DNA of 64,000 nt from JAKVBK01 sp022447275 (GTDB lineage: Bacteria; Pseudomonadota; Alphaproteobacteria; Rhodobacterales; Rhodobacteraceae). The stretch's first letter is position 1, and each line of letters opens with the position of its first letter. The notes under the pieces are model-generated. The model was not told the DNA's origin. It did not search any database and saw nothing but the letters and a program-made list of their open reading frames with translations. Positions 29,562-37,287 of the stretch are shown here, piece by piece. The DNA is taken from positions 3,410,001-3,474,000 of the forward strand of contig CP138932.1 of assembly GCA_047125605.1 (NCBI GenBank), in the 5' to 3' direction. The translations under genes were made by a program, and so were the position numbers.

Positions 29562-29576
29562 TTACCGATCCTTTAC
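29562..29576. promoter_or_regulatory. Candidate CtrA-type box between fliK and flgJ
   Basis: TTAC-N7-TTAC, i.e. the CtrA spacing TTAA-N7-TTAA with one mismatch in each half. Two similar elements occur at other divergent flagellar promoters in this window. Weakest of the three. Confidence 0.35.
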
Positions 29577-29628
29577 CGGAATCGGGCATTTCTCAGAAAA
29601 AGACATTTGCACCTGCTCCAGAAAGGAC

Positions 29629-29961
29629 ATGCGCTTGACCGGATCAATCCCAATCGATGCCGGGGTCTTCGTGCCCTCGTCCCCCCTGCCCTCCGTCGTC
29701 GCAGGGGAGGCCCCGCAAAAACAGCGTATGGATGACCTCATGGAGGCCGCCAAATCGCTGGAAGCAAGCTTTCTGGCAGAGATGTTAAAGCAAACGGGCC
29801 TTGGCAAAGCACCCGAAGGCTTTGGGGGGGGCGTCGGCGAAGACCAGTTCACCAGCTACCTCAATCAGCTGCGCGCAGAACAGATGGTTGAGGCCGGCGG
29901 TATTGGACTTGCAGAGAGCATTTTCGAAGACCTTAAAAAGCAGGTGATGGGTGATGGATGA
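29629..29961 (+). CDS. flgJ: FlgJ-like rod-binding protein (no muramidase domain)
   Basis: About 110 aa. The region MEAAKSLEASFLAEMLKQTG with GGGVGEDQFTSYLNQLRAEQ matches the N-terminal rod-binding half of FlgJ; the peptidoglycan hydrolase half of enterobacterial FlgJ is absent, as usual in alphaproteobacteria. The start is uncertain: ATG 29629 has a purine-rich stretch too close for good spacing. It overlaps flgN by 8 bases. Confidence 0.85.
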   Translation: MRLTGSIPIDAGVFVPSSPLPSVVAGEAPQKQRMDDLMEAAKSLEASFLAEMLKQTGLGKAPEGFGGGVGEDQFTSYLNQLRAEQMVEAGGIGLAESIFEDLKKQVMGDG

Positions 29962-30307
29962 AGTACAAGACCCGATTTCTAAACTCGAAAACCTGCTAGA
30001 GGCGGAAGTCACCGCTTTAAGGTCAGGCGATTATGAGGCGCTTGAAGGGTTCGTGGCTGATAAGGAACGCTTGCTGCTTGAACTCGCGGAATTGGAAGAT
30101 GATCTCGACGTAGAAAAAACGCAGCACTTGCAGGCACTGCTTGAGCGGAACGGTGTGCTGTATGAGGCCACGATGGATGGGCTGCGCACTGTAATCGCGC
30201 GGCTGAAATCTGTGGCGCGTGTGCACAGCCATCTCGATACCTACGCGCCAGGCGGTGCCATGCAGGATCTGGCCCCACCGCAGTCGAGCTTTGAAAAACG
30301 CAGCTAG
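29954..30307 (+). CDS. flgN: FlgN-like flagellar chaperone
   Basis: 117 aa, helical, with LENLLEAEVTALRSGDYEAL and ADKERLLLELAELEDDLD typical of FlgN-type export chaperones for hook-filament junction proteins. The client genes flgK and flgL are not in the window. Its last 144 bases (from about 30165) are duplicated twice downstream, ahead of each later flagellin gene. It overlaps flgJ. Confidence 0.8.
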   Translation: MDEVQDPISKLENLLEAEVTALRSGDYEALEGFVADKERLLLELAELEDDLDVEKTQHLQALLERNGVLYEATMDGLRTVIARLKSVARVHSHLDTYAPGGAMQDLAPPQSSFEKRS

Positions 30308-30530
30308 GGTCGTGCGATAGCTGCCCCAAAGGGCATGCCCAAATACGGCGCCGCAAGAGCAGCGGAACTGCGCGATTTACAGCACAATTCCGTTTCTATC
30401 ATAGGGTGAGCGCCGAACAATGTGTTGTCTCGGTCTCGCGTCTGTGCACCACCACCAATTGCTGCTGCGCGGCCCTAGAACAGGGGCGCTCTTGTTTGTG
30501 CAGTGTTTGTCTCTATGCCGAAGGTTCGTC

Positions 30531-30559
30531 TAAAATTGCTTGTTTTGTTGGGCCGTAAA
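30531..30559 (+). promoter_or_regulatory. FliA (sigma-28)-like promoter of flagellin 1
   Basis: TAAA at 30531 and GCCGTAAA at 30552, spacer 17 (FliA consensus TAAA-N15-GCCGATAA). It is conserved at the same offset before all three flagellin genes. Confidence 0.55.
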
Positions 30560-30591
30560 TTAGGGGTCTTTTAGCACATCTGCTTCCATGC

Positions 30592-30623
30592 TGTTCCGGC
30601 ATCCTTAGGGGTGGCGCGGAACA
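30592..30623 (+). promoter_or_regulatory. Leader-RNA hairpin of flagellin 1
   Basis: TGTTCCG pairs with CGGAACA around an 18-base loop, about 100 bases before the start codon. Conserved in all three flagellin leaders. Flagellin leaders are the target of FlbT in Caulobacter, and flbT is nearby, so this may be its site (inference). Confidence 0.5.
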
Positions 30624-30720
30624 CTGGTACGTTCTGCAGCTGGCAGAAAGCCTATCGCGCCGTATATGCGGCAGTTTTGGAAATGGCGTGAAATGCGCCC
30701 TGTCTCAAGGACGGAAAATT

Positions 30721-31956
30721 ATGTCCAGCATTCTTACAAATACCAGTTCGATGGTGGCTCTGCAGACTTTGAGAGGCATCAACTCAAACCTGCAAGATGT
30801 TCAATCTCAAATTTCTACTGGCAAAAAAGTTGGCTCTGCCAAAGACAATGCGGCCGTGTGGGCGATTTCGAAATCCATGGAAGCGGATGTCAAAGGCTTT
30901 AAGGCTATCTCCGAAAGCCTGTCTCTTGGCCAATCTACCGTTGCCGTTGCGCGCCAAGCCAGTGAGAGCGTTACGGATCTCCTGACCGACATCAAACAGA
31001 AGATCGTTGCTTCGCAAGAAGACAATGTCGACCGTGATAAGATTCAAACTGATATTGATGCCATGACTCGGCAGATCGAGGCCATTGTTGGCGCTGCACA
31101 GTTTAACGGCTCAAATCTGCTGCAAAACACAGATACGACGGTCGGCAGCGGCACCTCAAACGTTCTATCGTCTCTTGACCGGACAGCCACAGGCGTAACC
31201 GCCTCTGATATCAGCGTGAAGAAGCAGGACCTTAGTACGACAGCATCTGTGGCAGGATCCGCAGGGGTTGGTAGTGGCAGCAACTCTGCGATTGCGAATG
31301 GTGCGACAGGAGTTGCTGCAACATTTGCCGCCGACACTGCTGGCGGTATCTCGTATGGTCAAACTTTCCAGTTTAATGCGGGCGGCGGCCTTGGTTTTGC
31401 AGATGCCGTGTTTTACGTCTCTCGCGACGGTGATGACCTTAGCACTGTCGTATCGACAATGGTCGATAGGTTGAACCTACAGGCTACCAAAGAAGGTAAG
31501 GATCTCGAGTTTACGGCTGGTTCTAATGCCGGTGAGATACGGTTGAAAAACAACAGTGGCTCTGCTGTCACTGTCGCGACGGCCGAAGCCGCGCGGTCCG
31601 CTCTCGATGGCAGCAACAAGGGGACGATTGGAGGCGGTCTAGAAGAGCTTGCGAATATTGATGTGCGTACTCAAACAGGCGCAGATGCCGCCCTGACTGA
31701 GATTGAAGGTCTTATCCAGACGTCAATCGACGCTGCGGCAAGCTTCGGTTCTACTCAGGGCCGGCTTGAAACTCAGGCTGACTTTATTTCCGGGCTATCT
31801 GATGCGCTGAAATCTGGAATTGGCGCGCTGGTTGATGCGGATATGGAAGAAGCATCTGCCCGCTTGCAGGCCCTGCAGGTCCAGCAGCAGCTCGGTGTTC
31901 AAGCACTTTCAATCGCAAATCAGGCGCCACAGTCCATCCTGTCGCTCTTCCGATAA
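30721..31956 (+). CDS. fliC: Flagellin 1
   Basis: 411 aa. The start MSSILTNTSSMVALQTLRGI (with AAGGACGGA upstream) begins the filament D0/D1 helix; the C-terminal DADMEEASARLQALQVQQQL and SIANQAPQSILSLFR closes it. Filament subunit exported by the type III apparatus. Residues 1 to about 140 and the last 95 are nearly identical to the two flagellins downstream, while about 165-320 is unrelated (VAGSAGVGSGSNSAIANGAT). It is the shortest of the three. An in-frame ATG 33 bases upstream is less likely because the ribosome-binding site serves 30721. Confidence 0.96.
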   Translation: MSSILTNTSSMVALQTLRGINSNLQDVQSQISTGKKVGSAKDNAAVWAISKSMEADVKGFKAISESLSLGQSTVAVARQASESVTDLLTDIKQKIVASQEDNVDRDKIQTDIDAMTRQIEAIVGAAQFNGSNLLQNTDTTVGSGTSNVLSSLDRTATGVTASDISVKKQDLSTTASVAGSAGVGSGSNSAIANGATGVAATFAADTAGGISYGQTFQFNAGGGLGFADAVFYVSRDGDDLSTVVSTMVDRLNLQATKEGKDLEFTAGSNAGEIRLKNNSGSAVTVATAEAARSALDGSNKGTIGGGLEELANIDVRTQTGADAALTEIEGLIQTSIDAAASFGSTQGRLETQADFISGLSDALKSGIGALVDADMEEASARLQALQVQQQLGVQALSIANQAPQSILSLFR

Positions 31957-31970
31957 TACTTTTGCGGGGT

Positions 31971-31993
31971 GGGGCGCCGATCCTTGGTGCCCC
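31971..31993 (+). other. Hairpin between flagellin and flaF position
   Basis: GGGGCGCC pairs with GGTGCCCC around GATCCTT, 15 bases after the flagellin stop; the same hairpin follows flagellins 2 and 3. No T-run follows, so it may stabilise the flagellin mRNA end or partly attenuate read-through rather than terminate. Confidence 0.5.
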
Positions 31994-32033
31994 CTCCAAC
32001 ACTTGAGCCCTTTCATGGGGGAAGGATTAAACC

Positions 32034-32150
32034 GTGAATGCAATTTTGCAGGCCAAAACGGCCTAGGGCGCCAGTGACACGCCGATACGAACAGATTGCA
32101 GCATGGATATGCGCTTTTCACACGCATTATGTGCAAGGCACACATCGCGG
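32034..32150 (+). pseudogene. flaF remnant 1
   Basis: Begins with the same GTG and ten codons as intact flaF (MNAILQAKTA), then the next codon is TAG where flaF has TAC. A frameshift follows; beyond it YALFTRIMCKAHIAALK still resembles YALFTRVTRNIHAAARK of flaF. Homology fades near 32150. Confidence 0.85.
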
Positions 32151-32340
32151 CTTTAAAGGCGGCCTCTTCTTCATACTGTTTGCGGACAGCTCGAACGCAG
32201 TCTTTAACAACGGTCTCGTCACGGCTGCGCTTGGCTTTGGACTTCTGCCTCACCGACATTGCTTGGTGAGGGCGATGAGCCAGAAATCCTTTCTCATCAA
32301 ATCAACCTAAATTATCCCACCTGCGCTGATCGCAGACTTT
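32151..32340. other. Unexplained 190-base spacer, copied at 34388-34577
   Basis: This segment joins the flaF remnant to the flgN fragment. It resembles neither gene nor the sequence next to the intact copies. The minus strand has a short basic frame (MSVRQKSKAKRSRDETV...) that I do not recognise. It is nearly identical in both copies, so it predates the last duplication. Confidence 0.5.
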
Positions 32341-32484
32341 GCGGCCACAATGGATGGGCTGCGCACTGTAATCGCGCGGCTGAAATCTGTGGCGCGTGTG
32401 CACAGCCATCTCGATACCTATGCGCCAGGTGGTGCCATGCAGGATCTGGCCCCACCGCAGTCGAGCTTTGAAAAACGCAGCTAG
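32341..32484 (+). pseudogene. flgN 3' fragment 1
   Basis: Encodes only the last 46 residues of FlgN (ATMDGLRTVIARLKSVARVH onward to SSFEKRS and stop), almost base-identical to the intact gene, with no start codon. A duplication scar marking the left border of repeat unit 2. Confidence 0.9.
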
Positions 32485-32707
32485 GGCTGTGCGATAGCTG
32501 TCTATAAAGACTTGCCCAAATACGGCGCTGCAAGAGCATCGGAGCTGCGTGATTTACAGCATAGCGCTTGCTTTATCTTATCGGCTGCCTCAGGTCGCCT
32601 GTCGTCTCGCTCCCTTATTTTTGTACTGCCATAAACTGCCGCTGCGCGGCAGAAGATATGGGCGCTGTTGTGTGCGCAGTGCGCACTCATCAAACTGCAG
32701 GTTCGTC

Positions 32708-32736
32708 TAAAATTGCTTGTTTTGTTGGGCCGTAGA
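32708..32736 (+). promoter_or_regulatory. FliA-like promoter of flagellin 2
   Basis: TAAA and GCCGTAGA, same spacing and same distance to the gene as in units 1 and 3; the -10 differs from unit 1 by one base. Confidence 0.55.
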
Positions 32737-32767
32737 TTAGTGGTCTCTTAGCACATCCGCTTCCATG

Positions 32768-32801
32768 GTGTTCCGGCATCCTTAGGGGTGGCGCGGAACA
32801 C
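32768..32801 (+). promoter_or_regulatory. Leader-RNA hairpin of flagellin 2
   Basis: GTGTTCCG with CGGAACAC, an 8-bp stem, one pair longer than in unit 1; loop sequence identical. Confidence 0.5.
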
Positions 32802-32897
32802 TGGTATGTTCTGCAGCTGGCAGAAAGCCTATCGCGCCGTATATGCGGCAGTTTTGGAAATGGCGTGAAATGCGCCCTGTCTCAAGGACGGAAAATT

Positions 32898-34193
32898 ATG
32901 TCCAGCATTCTTACAAATACCAGTTCGATGGTGGCTCTGCAGACTTTGAGAGGCATCAACTCAAACCTGCAAGATGTTCAATCTCAAATTTCTACTGGCA
33001 AAAAAGTTGGCTCTGCCAAAGACAATGCGGCCGTGTGGGCGATTTCGAAATCCATGGAAGCGGATGTCAAAGGCTTTAAGGCTATTTCTGAGAGCCTGTC
33101 TCTTGGCCAATCTACCGTTGCCGTTGCGCGTCAAGCCAGTGAGAGCGTTACGGATCTCCTGACCGACATCAAACAGAAGATCGTTGCTTCGCAAGAAGAC
33201 AATGTCGACCGTGATAAGATCCAAACTGACATTGATGCCATGACTCAGCAGATCGGGGCCATTGTTGGCGCTGCGCAGTTTAACGGCTCAAATCTGCTGC
33301 AAAACACAGACACAACGGCTGGCAGCGATAAAAGCTCTATCTTATCGTCTCTTGATAGGACAGCCACAGGCGTAACCGCCTCTGATATCAGCGTGACGAA
33401 GCAGGATCTGGGCATTGGTAAGCATTCTATTGCTGCAACTGGCGGCGCCTTTTCCGCTAATGAGGCCACCGCTACCCTGAATGCCACACCATCGGCAACC
33501 GTGGACTTGTCCGCTGTGACAGTTGCAGCTGGTAAAGGGTTTGCTTTGCAAATTTATGGAACGGCCGCCGGCGGTAATTTTACGCAATCTGATTATCGGA
33601 ACACTGCGCTCACCTCAATGACCCAGGCTGAAGCGGCTGCTTCGGCATCTCTATCCTACGTTGCGCGTGAAGGCGACACCGTAGAAGTCGTCGCGAGCAA
33701 ACTAGCTGATCAATGGTCGTCTTATGCTAGTGCTAAAGGCCTCAGTAAGGATGATTTGAGTATCTCTGCTACCGCTTCTGGGCTTTCGATTGCCTCCAAT
33801 GTGACGGATGCGGACGACGTAATAGCCGTAACGGTGGCATCGGTTGTTTCCACAGACAATACCATCGGAGGTGGTCTGGAAACGCTTGCAAATATTGATG
33901 TGCGTACTGAAACAGGCGCAGATGACGCCCTCGATAAAATTGAAGGTCTGATCCAGACGTCAATCGACGCCGCGGCAAGCTTTGGTTCTGCTCAGGGCCG
34001 GCTTGAAACCCAGGCTGACTTTATTTCCGGGCTATCTGATTCGCTGAAGTCTGGAATTGGCGCGCTGGTTGACGCGGATATGGAAGAAGCATCTGCCCGC
34101 TTGCAGGCCCTGCAGGTCCAGCAGCAGCTCGGTGTTCAAGCACTTTCAATCGCAAATCAGGCGCCACAGTCCATCCTGTCGCTCTTCCGATAA
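32898..34193 (+). CDS. fliC: Flagellin 2
   Basis: 431 aa. N-terminal 130 residues and C-terminal 95 are almost identical to flagellin 1, down to silent positions, whereas the central part (about 165-340: AATGGAFSANEATATLNATP, AAGKGFALQIYGTAAGGNF) is unrelated to either neighbour. The centre corresponds to the surface-exposed D2/D3 domains, so the three proteins polymerise on the same core but present different faces. Preceded by its own promoter-like site and leader hairpin. Confidence 0.96.
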   Translation: MSSILTNTSSMVALQTLRGINSNLQDVQSQISTGKKVGSAKDNAAVWAISKSMEADVKGFKAISESLSLGQSTVAVARQASESVTDLLTDIKQKIVASQEDNVDRDKIQTDIDAMTQQIGAIVGAAQFNGSNLLQNTDTTAGSDKSSILSSLDRTATGVTASDISVTKQDLGIGKHSIAATGGAFSANEATATLNATPSATVDLSAVTVAAGKGFALQIYGTAAGGNFTQSDYRNTALTSMTQAEAAASASLSYVAREGDTVEVVASKLADQWSSYASAKGLSKDDLSISATASGLSIASNVTDADDVIAVTVASVVSTDNTIGGGLETLANIDVRTETGADDALDKIEGLIQTSIDAAASFGSAQGRLETQADFISGLSDSLKSGIGALVDADMEEASARLQALQVQQQLGVQALSIANQAPQSILSLFR

Positions 34194-34270
34194 TACTTTT
34201 GCGGGGTGGGGCGCCGATCCTTGGTGCCCCCTCCAACACTTGAGCCCTTTCATGGGGGAAGGATTAAACC

Positions 34271-34387
34271 GTGAATGCAATTTTGCAGGCCAAAACGGCC
34301 TAGGGCGCCAGTGACACGCCGATACGAACAGATTGCAGCATGGATATGCGCTTTTCACACGCATTATGTGCAAGGTACACATCGCGG
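34271..34387 (+). pseudogene. flaF remnant 2
   Basis: Same GTG start, same TAG at codon 11 and same frameshift as remnant 1, so the lesions arose before the two units separated. Confidence 0.85.
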
Positions 34388-34577
34388 CTTTAAAGGCCGC
34401 CTCTTCTTCATACTGTTTGCGGACAGCTTGAACGCAGTCTTTAAAAACGGTCTCGTCACGGCTGCGCTTGGCTTTGGACTTCTGCCTCACCGACATTGCT
34501 TGGTGAGGGCGATGAGCCAGAAATCCTTTCTCATCAAATCAACCTAAATTATCCCACCTGCGCTGATCGCAGACTTT

Positions 34578-34721
34578 GCGGCCACAATGGATGGGCTGCG
34601 CACTGTGATCGCACGGCTGAAATCTGTGGCGCGTGTGCACAGCCATCTCGATACCTATGCGCCAGGTGGTGCCATGCAGGATCTGGCCCCACCGCACTCG
34701 AGCTTTGAAAAACGCAGCTAG
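34578..34721 (+). pseudogene. flgN 3' fragment 2
   Basis: Second copy of the last 46 codons of flgN, differing from fragment 1 by a few bases (for example GTGATCGCACGG for GTAATCGCGCGG). Left border of repeat unit 3. Confidence 0.9.
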
Positions 34722-34944
34722 GGCTGTGCGATAGCTGTCTATAAAGACTTGCCCAAATACGGCGCTGCAAGAGCATCGGAGCTGCGTGATTTACAGCATA
34801 GCGCTTGCTTTATCTTATCGGCTGCCTCAGGTCGCCTGTCGTCTCGCTCCCTTATTTTTGTACTGCCATAAACTGCCGCTGCGCGGCAGAAGATATGGGC
34901 GCTGTTGTGTGCGCAGTGCGCACTCATCAAACTGCAGGTTCGTC

Positions 34945-34973
34945 TAAAATTGCTTGTTTTGTTGGGCCGTAGA
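34945..34973 (+). promoter_or_regulatory. FliA-like promoter of flagellin 3
   Basis: TAAA and GCCGTAGA, identical to unit 2. Confidence 0.55.
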
Positions 34974-35004
34974 TTAGTGGTCTCTTAGCACATCCGCTTC
35001 CATG

Positions 35005-35038
35005 GTGTTCCGGCATCCTTAGGGGTGGCGCGGAACAC
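35005..35038 (+). promoter_or_regulatory. Leader-RNA hairpin of flagellin 3
   Basis: GTGTTCCG with CGGAACAC, identical to unit 2. Confidence 0.5.
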
Positions 35039-35134
35039 TGGTATGTTCTGCAGCTGGCAGAAAGCCTATCGCGCCGTATATGCGGCAGTTTTGGAAATGG
35101 CGTGAAATGCGCCCTGTCTCAAGGACGGAAAATT

Positions 35135-36433
35135 ATGTCCAGCATTCTTACAAATACCAGCTCGATGGTGGCTCTGCAGACTTTGAGAGGCATCAACTCA
35201 AACCTGCAAGATGTTCAATCTCAAATTTCTACTGGCAAAAAAGTTGGCTCTGCCAAAGACAATGCGGCCGTGTGGGCGATTTCGAAATCCATGGAAGCGG
35301 ATGTCAAAGGCTTTAAGGCTATTTCTGAGAGCCTGTCTCTTGGCCAATCTACCGTTGCCGTTGCGCGCCAAGCCAGTGAGAGCGTTACGGATCTCCTGAC
35401 CGACATCAAACAGAAGATCGTTGCTTCGCAAGAAGACAATGTCGACCGTGATAAGATCCAAACTGATATTGTTGCAATGCGCGAGCAGATCGGGGCCATT
35501 GTTGGCGCTGCACAGTTTAACGGCTCAAATCTGCTACAAAACATAGACACGACGGCCGGCAGCGGCACCTCAAACGTTCTATCGTCTCTTGACCGGACAG
35601 CCACAGGCGTAACCGCCTCTGATATCAGCTTGAAGAAGCAAGACCTTAGCCAGCAAGAGCAAAAACTTGGCAGCCAGGAGACCGTAACGGCTGGCTCAAC
35701 TGGTAGGGTATCAGGAACAATTGTTACGACTGCGACGAATTTGCAGGGTAGCACCACAACCGCTCCGACCCAAGCCTTTACTATTGTGAGTGCTGGAGTA
35801 GTTGCTGGCGCCGGGTATTCTATTAATTTATCTAGCGGTGGAGCTGGGTTGGCCAATGCCGACACAACTGCTGCTGCAGACAGTGAAATTGCCTATGTTG
35901 CGCGCGATGGAGACACAGCGGTTGATGTTTTCAACGCACTCAATGACGCCCTGATTGAACACCTTGATAAAAAGGGCGTGGCGTCTGGTGAGTTAACAAT
36001 GTCGTTTAACTCAAGCACTAACGCTGTGACTGTCACCGGATCCAGTACGGCTAGCAACGATGTAACCGTTGGAGTTAATTCGTGGGCCCCATCCGGCACC
36101 ACAATTGGGGGTGGTTTAGAAGCCCTGGCAAAAATTGATGTCCGTACTCAAACAGGCGCGGATGACGCCCTCGATGAAATTGAAGGTTTGATCCAGACGT
36201 CAATCGACGCTGCGGCAAGCTTTGGTTCTGCTCAGGGCCGGCTTGAAACCCAGGCTGACTTTATTTCCGGGCTATCTGATGCGCTGAAGTCTGGAATTGG
36301 CGCGCTGGTTGACGCGGATATGGAAGAAGCATCTGCCCGCTTGCAGGCCCTGCAGGTCCAGCAACAGCTCGGTGTTCAAGCGCTCTCAATCGCAAATCAG
36401 GCGCCACAGTCCATCCTGTCGCTCTTCCGATAA
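35135..36433 (+). CDS. fliC: Flagellin 3
   Basis: 432 aa, same conserved ends as flagellins 1 and 2, with a third unrelated centre (LGSQETVTAGSTGRVSGTIV, AFTIVSAGVVAGAGYSINLS). Short blocks such as AYVARDGDT are shared in spirit with flagellin 2 (SYVAREGDT) and flagellin 1 (FYVSRDGDD), so the centres are probably divergent homologues rather than different domains. It is the only flagellin followed by an intact flaF, and so may be the ancestral locus at the array's right end. Confidence 0.96.
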   Translation: MSSILTNTSSMVALQTLRGINSNLQDVQSQISTGKKVGSAKDNAAVWAISKSMEADVKGFKAISESLSLGQSTVAVARQASESVTDLLTDIKQKIVASQEDNVDRDKIQTDIVAMREQIGAIVGAAQFNGSNLLQNIDTTAGSGTSNVLSSLDRTATGVTASDISLKKQDLSQQEQKLGSQETVTAGSTGRVSGTIVTTATNLQGSTTTAPTQAFTIVSAGVVAGAGYSINLSSGGAGLANADTTAAADSEIAYVARDGDTAVDVFNALNDALIEHLDKKGVASGELTMSFNSSTNAVTVTGSSTASNDVTVGVNSWAPSGTTIGGGLEALAKIDVRTQTGADDALDEIEGLIQTSIDAAASFGSAQGRLETQADFISGLSDALKSGIGALVDADMEEASARLQALQVQQQLGVQALSIANQAPQSILSLFR

Positions 36434-36510
36434 TACTTTTGCGGGGTGGGGCGCCGATCCTTGGTGCCCCCTCCAACACTTGAGCCCTTTCATGGGGGAA
36501 GGATTAAACC

Positions 36511-36882
36511 GTGAATGCAATTTTGCAGGCCAAAACGGCCTACGGCGCCAGTGACGCGCCGATACGAACAGATCGCAGTACGGAATACGCGCTCTTCACG
36601 CGTGTAACACGCAATATACATGCTGCTGCCCGTAAAGGCCGAGCCGGATTTCAAGAACTGATCAACGCTTTACATGAAAATCGCATCATGTGGACAACAC
36701 TCGCAGCTGACGTTGCCGGTTCTGAGAACCAACTTCCAGCCGATCTGCGCGCCCAACTCTTTTATCTTGCAGAGTTCACGGAGGCGCACACGCGAAAAGT
36801 CCTACGTCGCGAGGCAGGAGTGAGCCCACTTCTGGAAGTTAACATGGCGGTCATGCGTGGCCTGGCAAATACGGAGCGTTGA
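36511..36882 (+). CDS. flaF: Flagellar biosynthesis regulator FlaF
   Basis: 123 aa from a GTG with GGGGGAAGGA upstream. Starts MNAILQAKTAYGASDAPIRT, with the conserved core ELINALHENRIMWTTLAADV and LFYLAEFTEAHTRKVL. In Caulobacter FlaF is needed for flagellin secretion and acts opposite to FlbT on flagellin synthesis. It is followed after one base by flbT, giving the conserved flagellin-flaF-flbT order. Confidence 0.94.
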   Translation: MNAILQAKTAYGASDAPIRTDRSTEYALFTRVTRNIHAAARKGRAGFQELINALHENRIMWTTLAADVAGSENQLPADLRAQLFYLAEFTEAHTRKVLRREAGVSPLLEVNMAVMRGLANTER

Positions 36883-36883
36883 T

Positions 36884-37282
36884 ATGACTGGTCTCGTACT
36901 TAAACTTGGTCCCAATGAACGCGTCTTGATCAACGGCGCCGTGATTGAGAATGGGGATCGCCGCAGTCGGATCAGCATTGTGACCCCGAACGCGAACATC
37001 CTGCGTTTGCGCGATGCGATTCATCCCGAAGACGCCAATACGCCGGTGCGGCGGGTGTGCTATACAGCGCAGCTTGTTTTGTCAGGCGACTCAGATCCCA
37101 GTGATGCAGAGCCGAAACTTATGCGGAGCATTGAGCAACTCAGCCGTGCACTCACTGACGAAGAAAGTCGTACTTTTCTGAATGCTGCCACAAAGGCGGT
37201 TACAGATGGACAATATTACCAGGTCTTGAAAAATCTGCGCAGCCTGCTTCCCCGAGAAGCCCGCCTGCTGGCGACACACTAA
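36884..37282 (+). CDS. flbT: Flagellar biosynthesis repressor FlbT
   Basis: 132 aa. MTGLVLKLGPNERVLINGAV and DAIHPEDANTPVRRVCYTAQ are hallmark FlbT segments. FlbT binds the flagellin mRNA leader and promotes its decay when the hook is unfinished (known in Caulobacter). The start at 36884 lies one base behind the flaF stop. The hairpin leaders of the three flagellins are its likely targets here. Confidence 0.94.
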   Translation: MTGLVLKLGPNERVLINGAVIENGDRRSRISIVTPNANILRLRDAIHPEDANTPVRRVCYTAQLVLSGDSDPSDAEPKLMRSIEQLSRALTDEESRTFLNAATKAVTDGQYYQVLKNLRSLLPREARLLATH

Positions 37283-37287
37283 CAGCA

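Larger units (their letters stand above)
30165..36640 (+). repeat. Three-unit tandem array: flgN 3' end, flagellin, flaF 5' end
   Basis: Unit 1 is 30165-32340, unit 2 32341-34577, unit 3 34578 to about 36640. Each has the flgN tail, a leader, a flagellin gene and the start of flaF. The spacers between flagellin genes are both exactly 941 bases and nearly identical; the leader of unit 1 (30308-30520) is diverged from those of units 2 and 3. Only the first flgN and the last flaF are intact, as expected from unequal crossing-over in an ancestral flgN-fliC-flaF locus. Confidence 0.9.

Noticed and set aside
32259..32471. Small frames across the flagellin spacers as new genes
   Set aside because: They read through the flgN fragment and flaF remnant out of frame and are copied only because the unit was duplicated.
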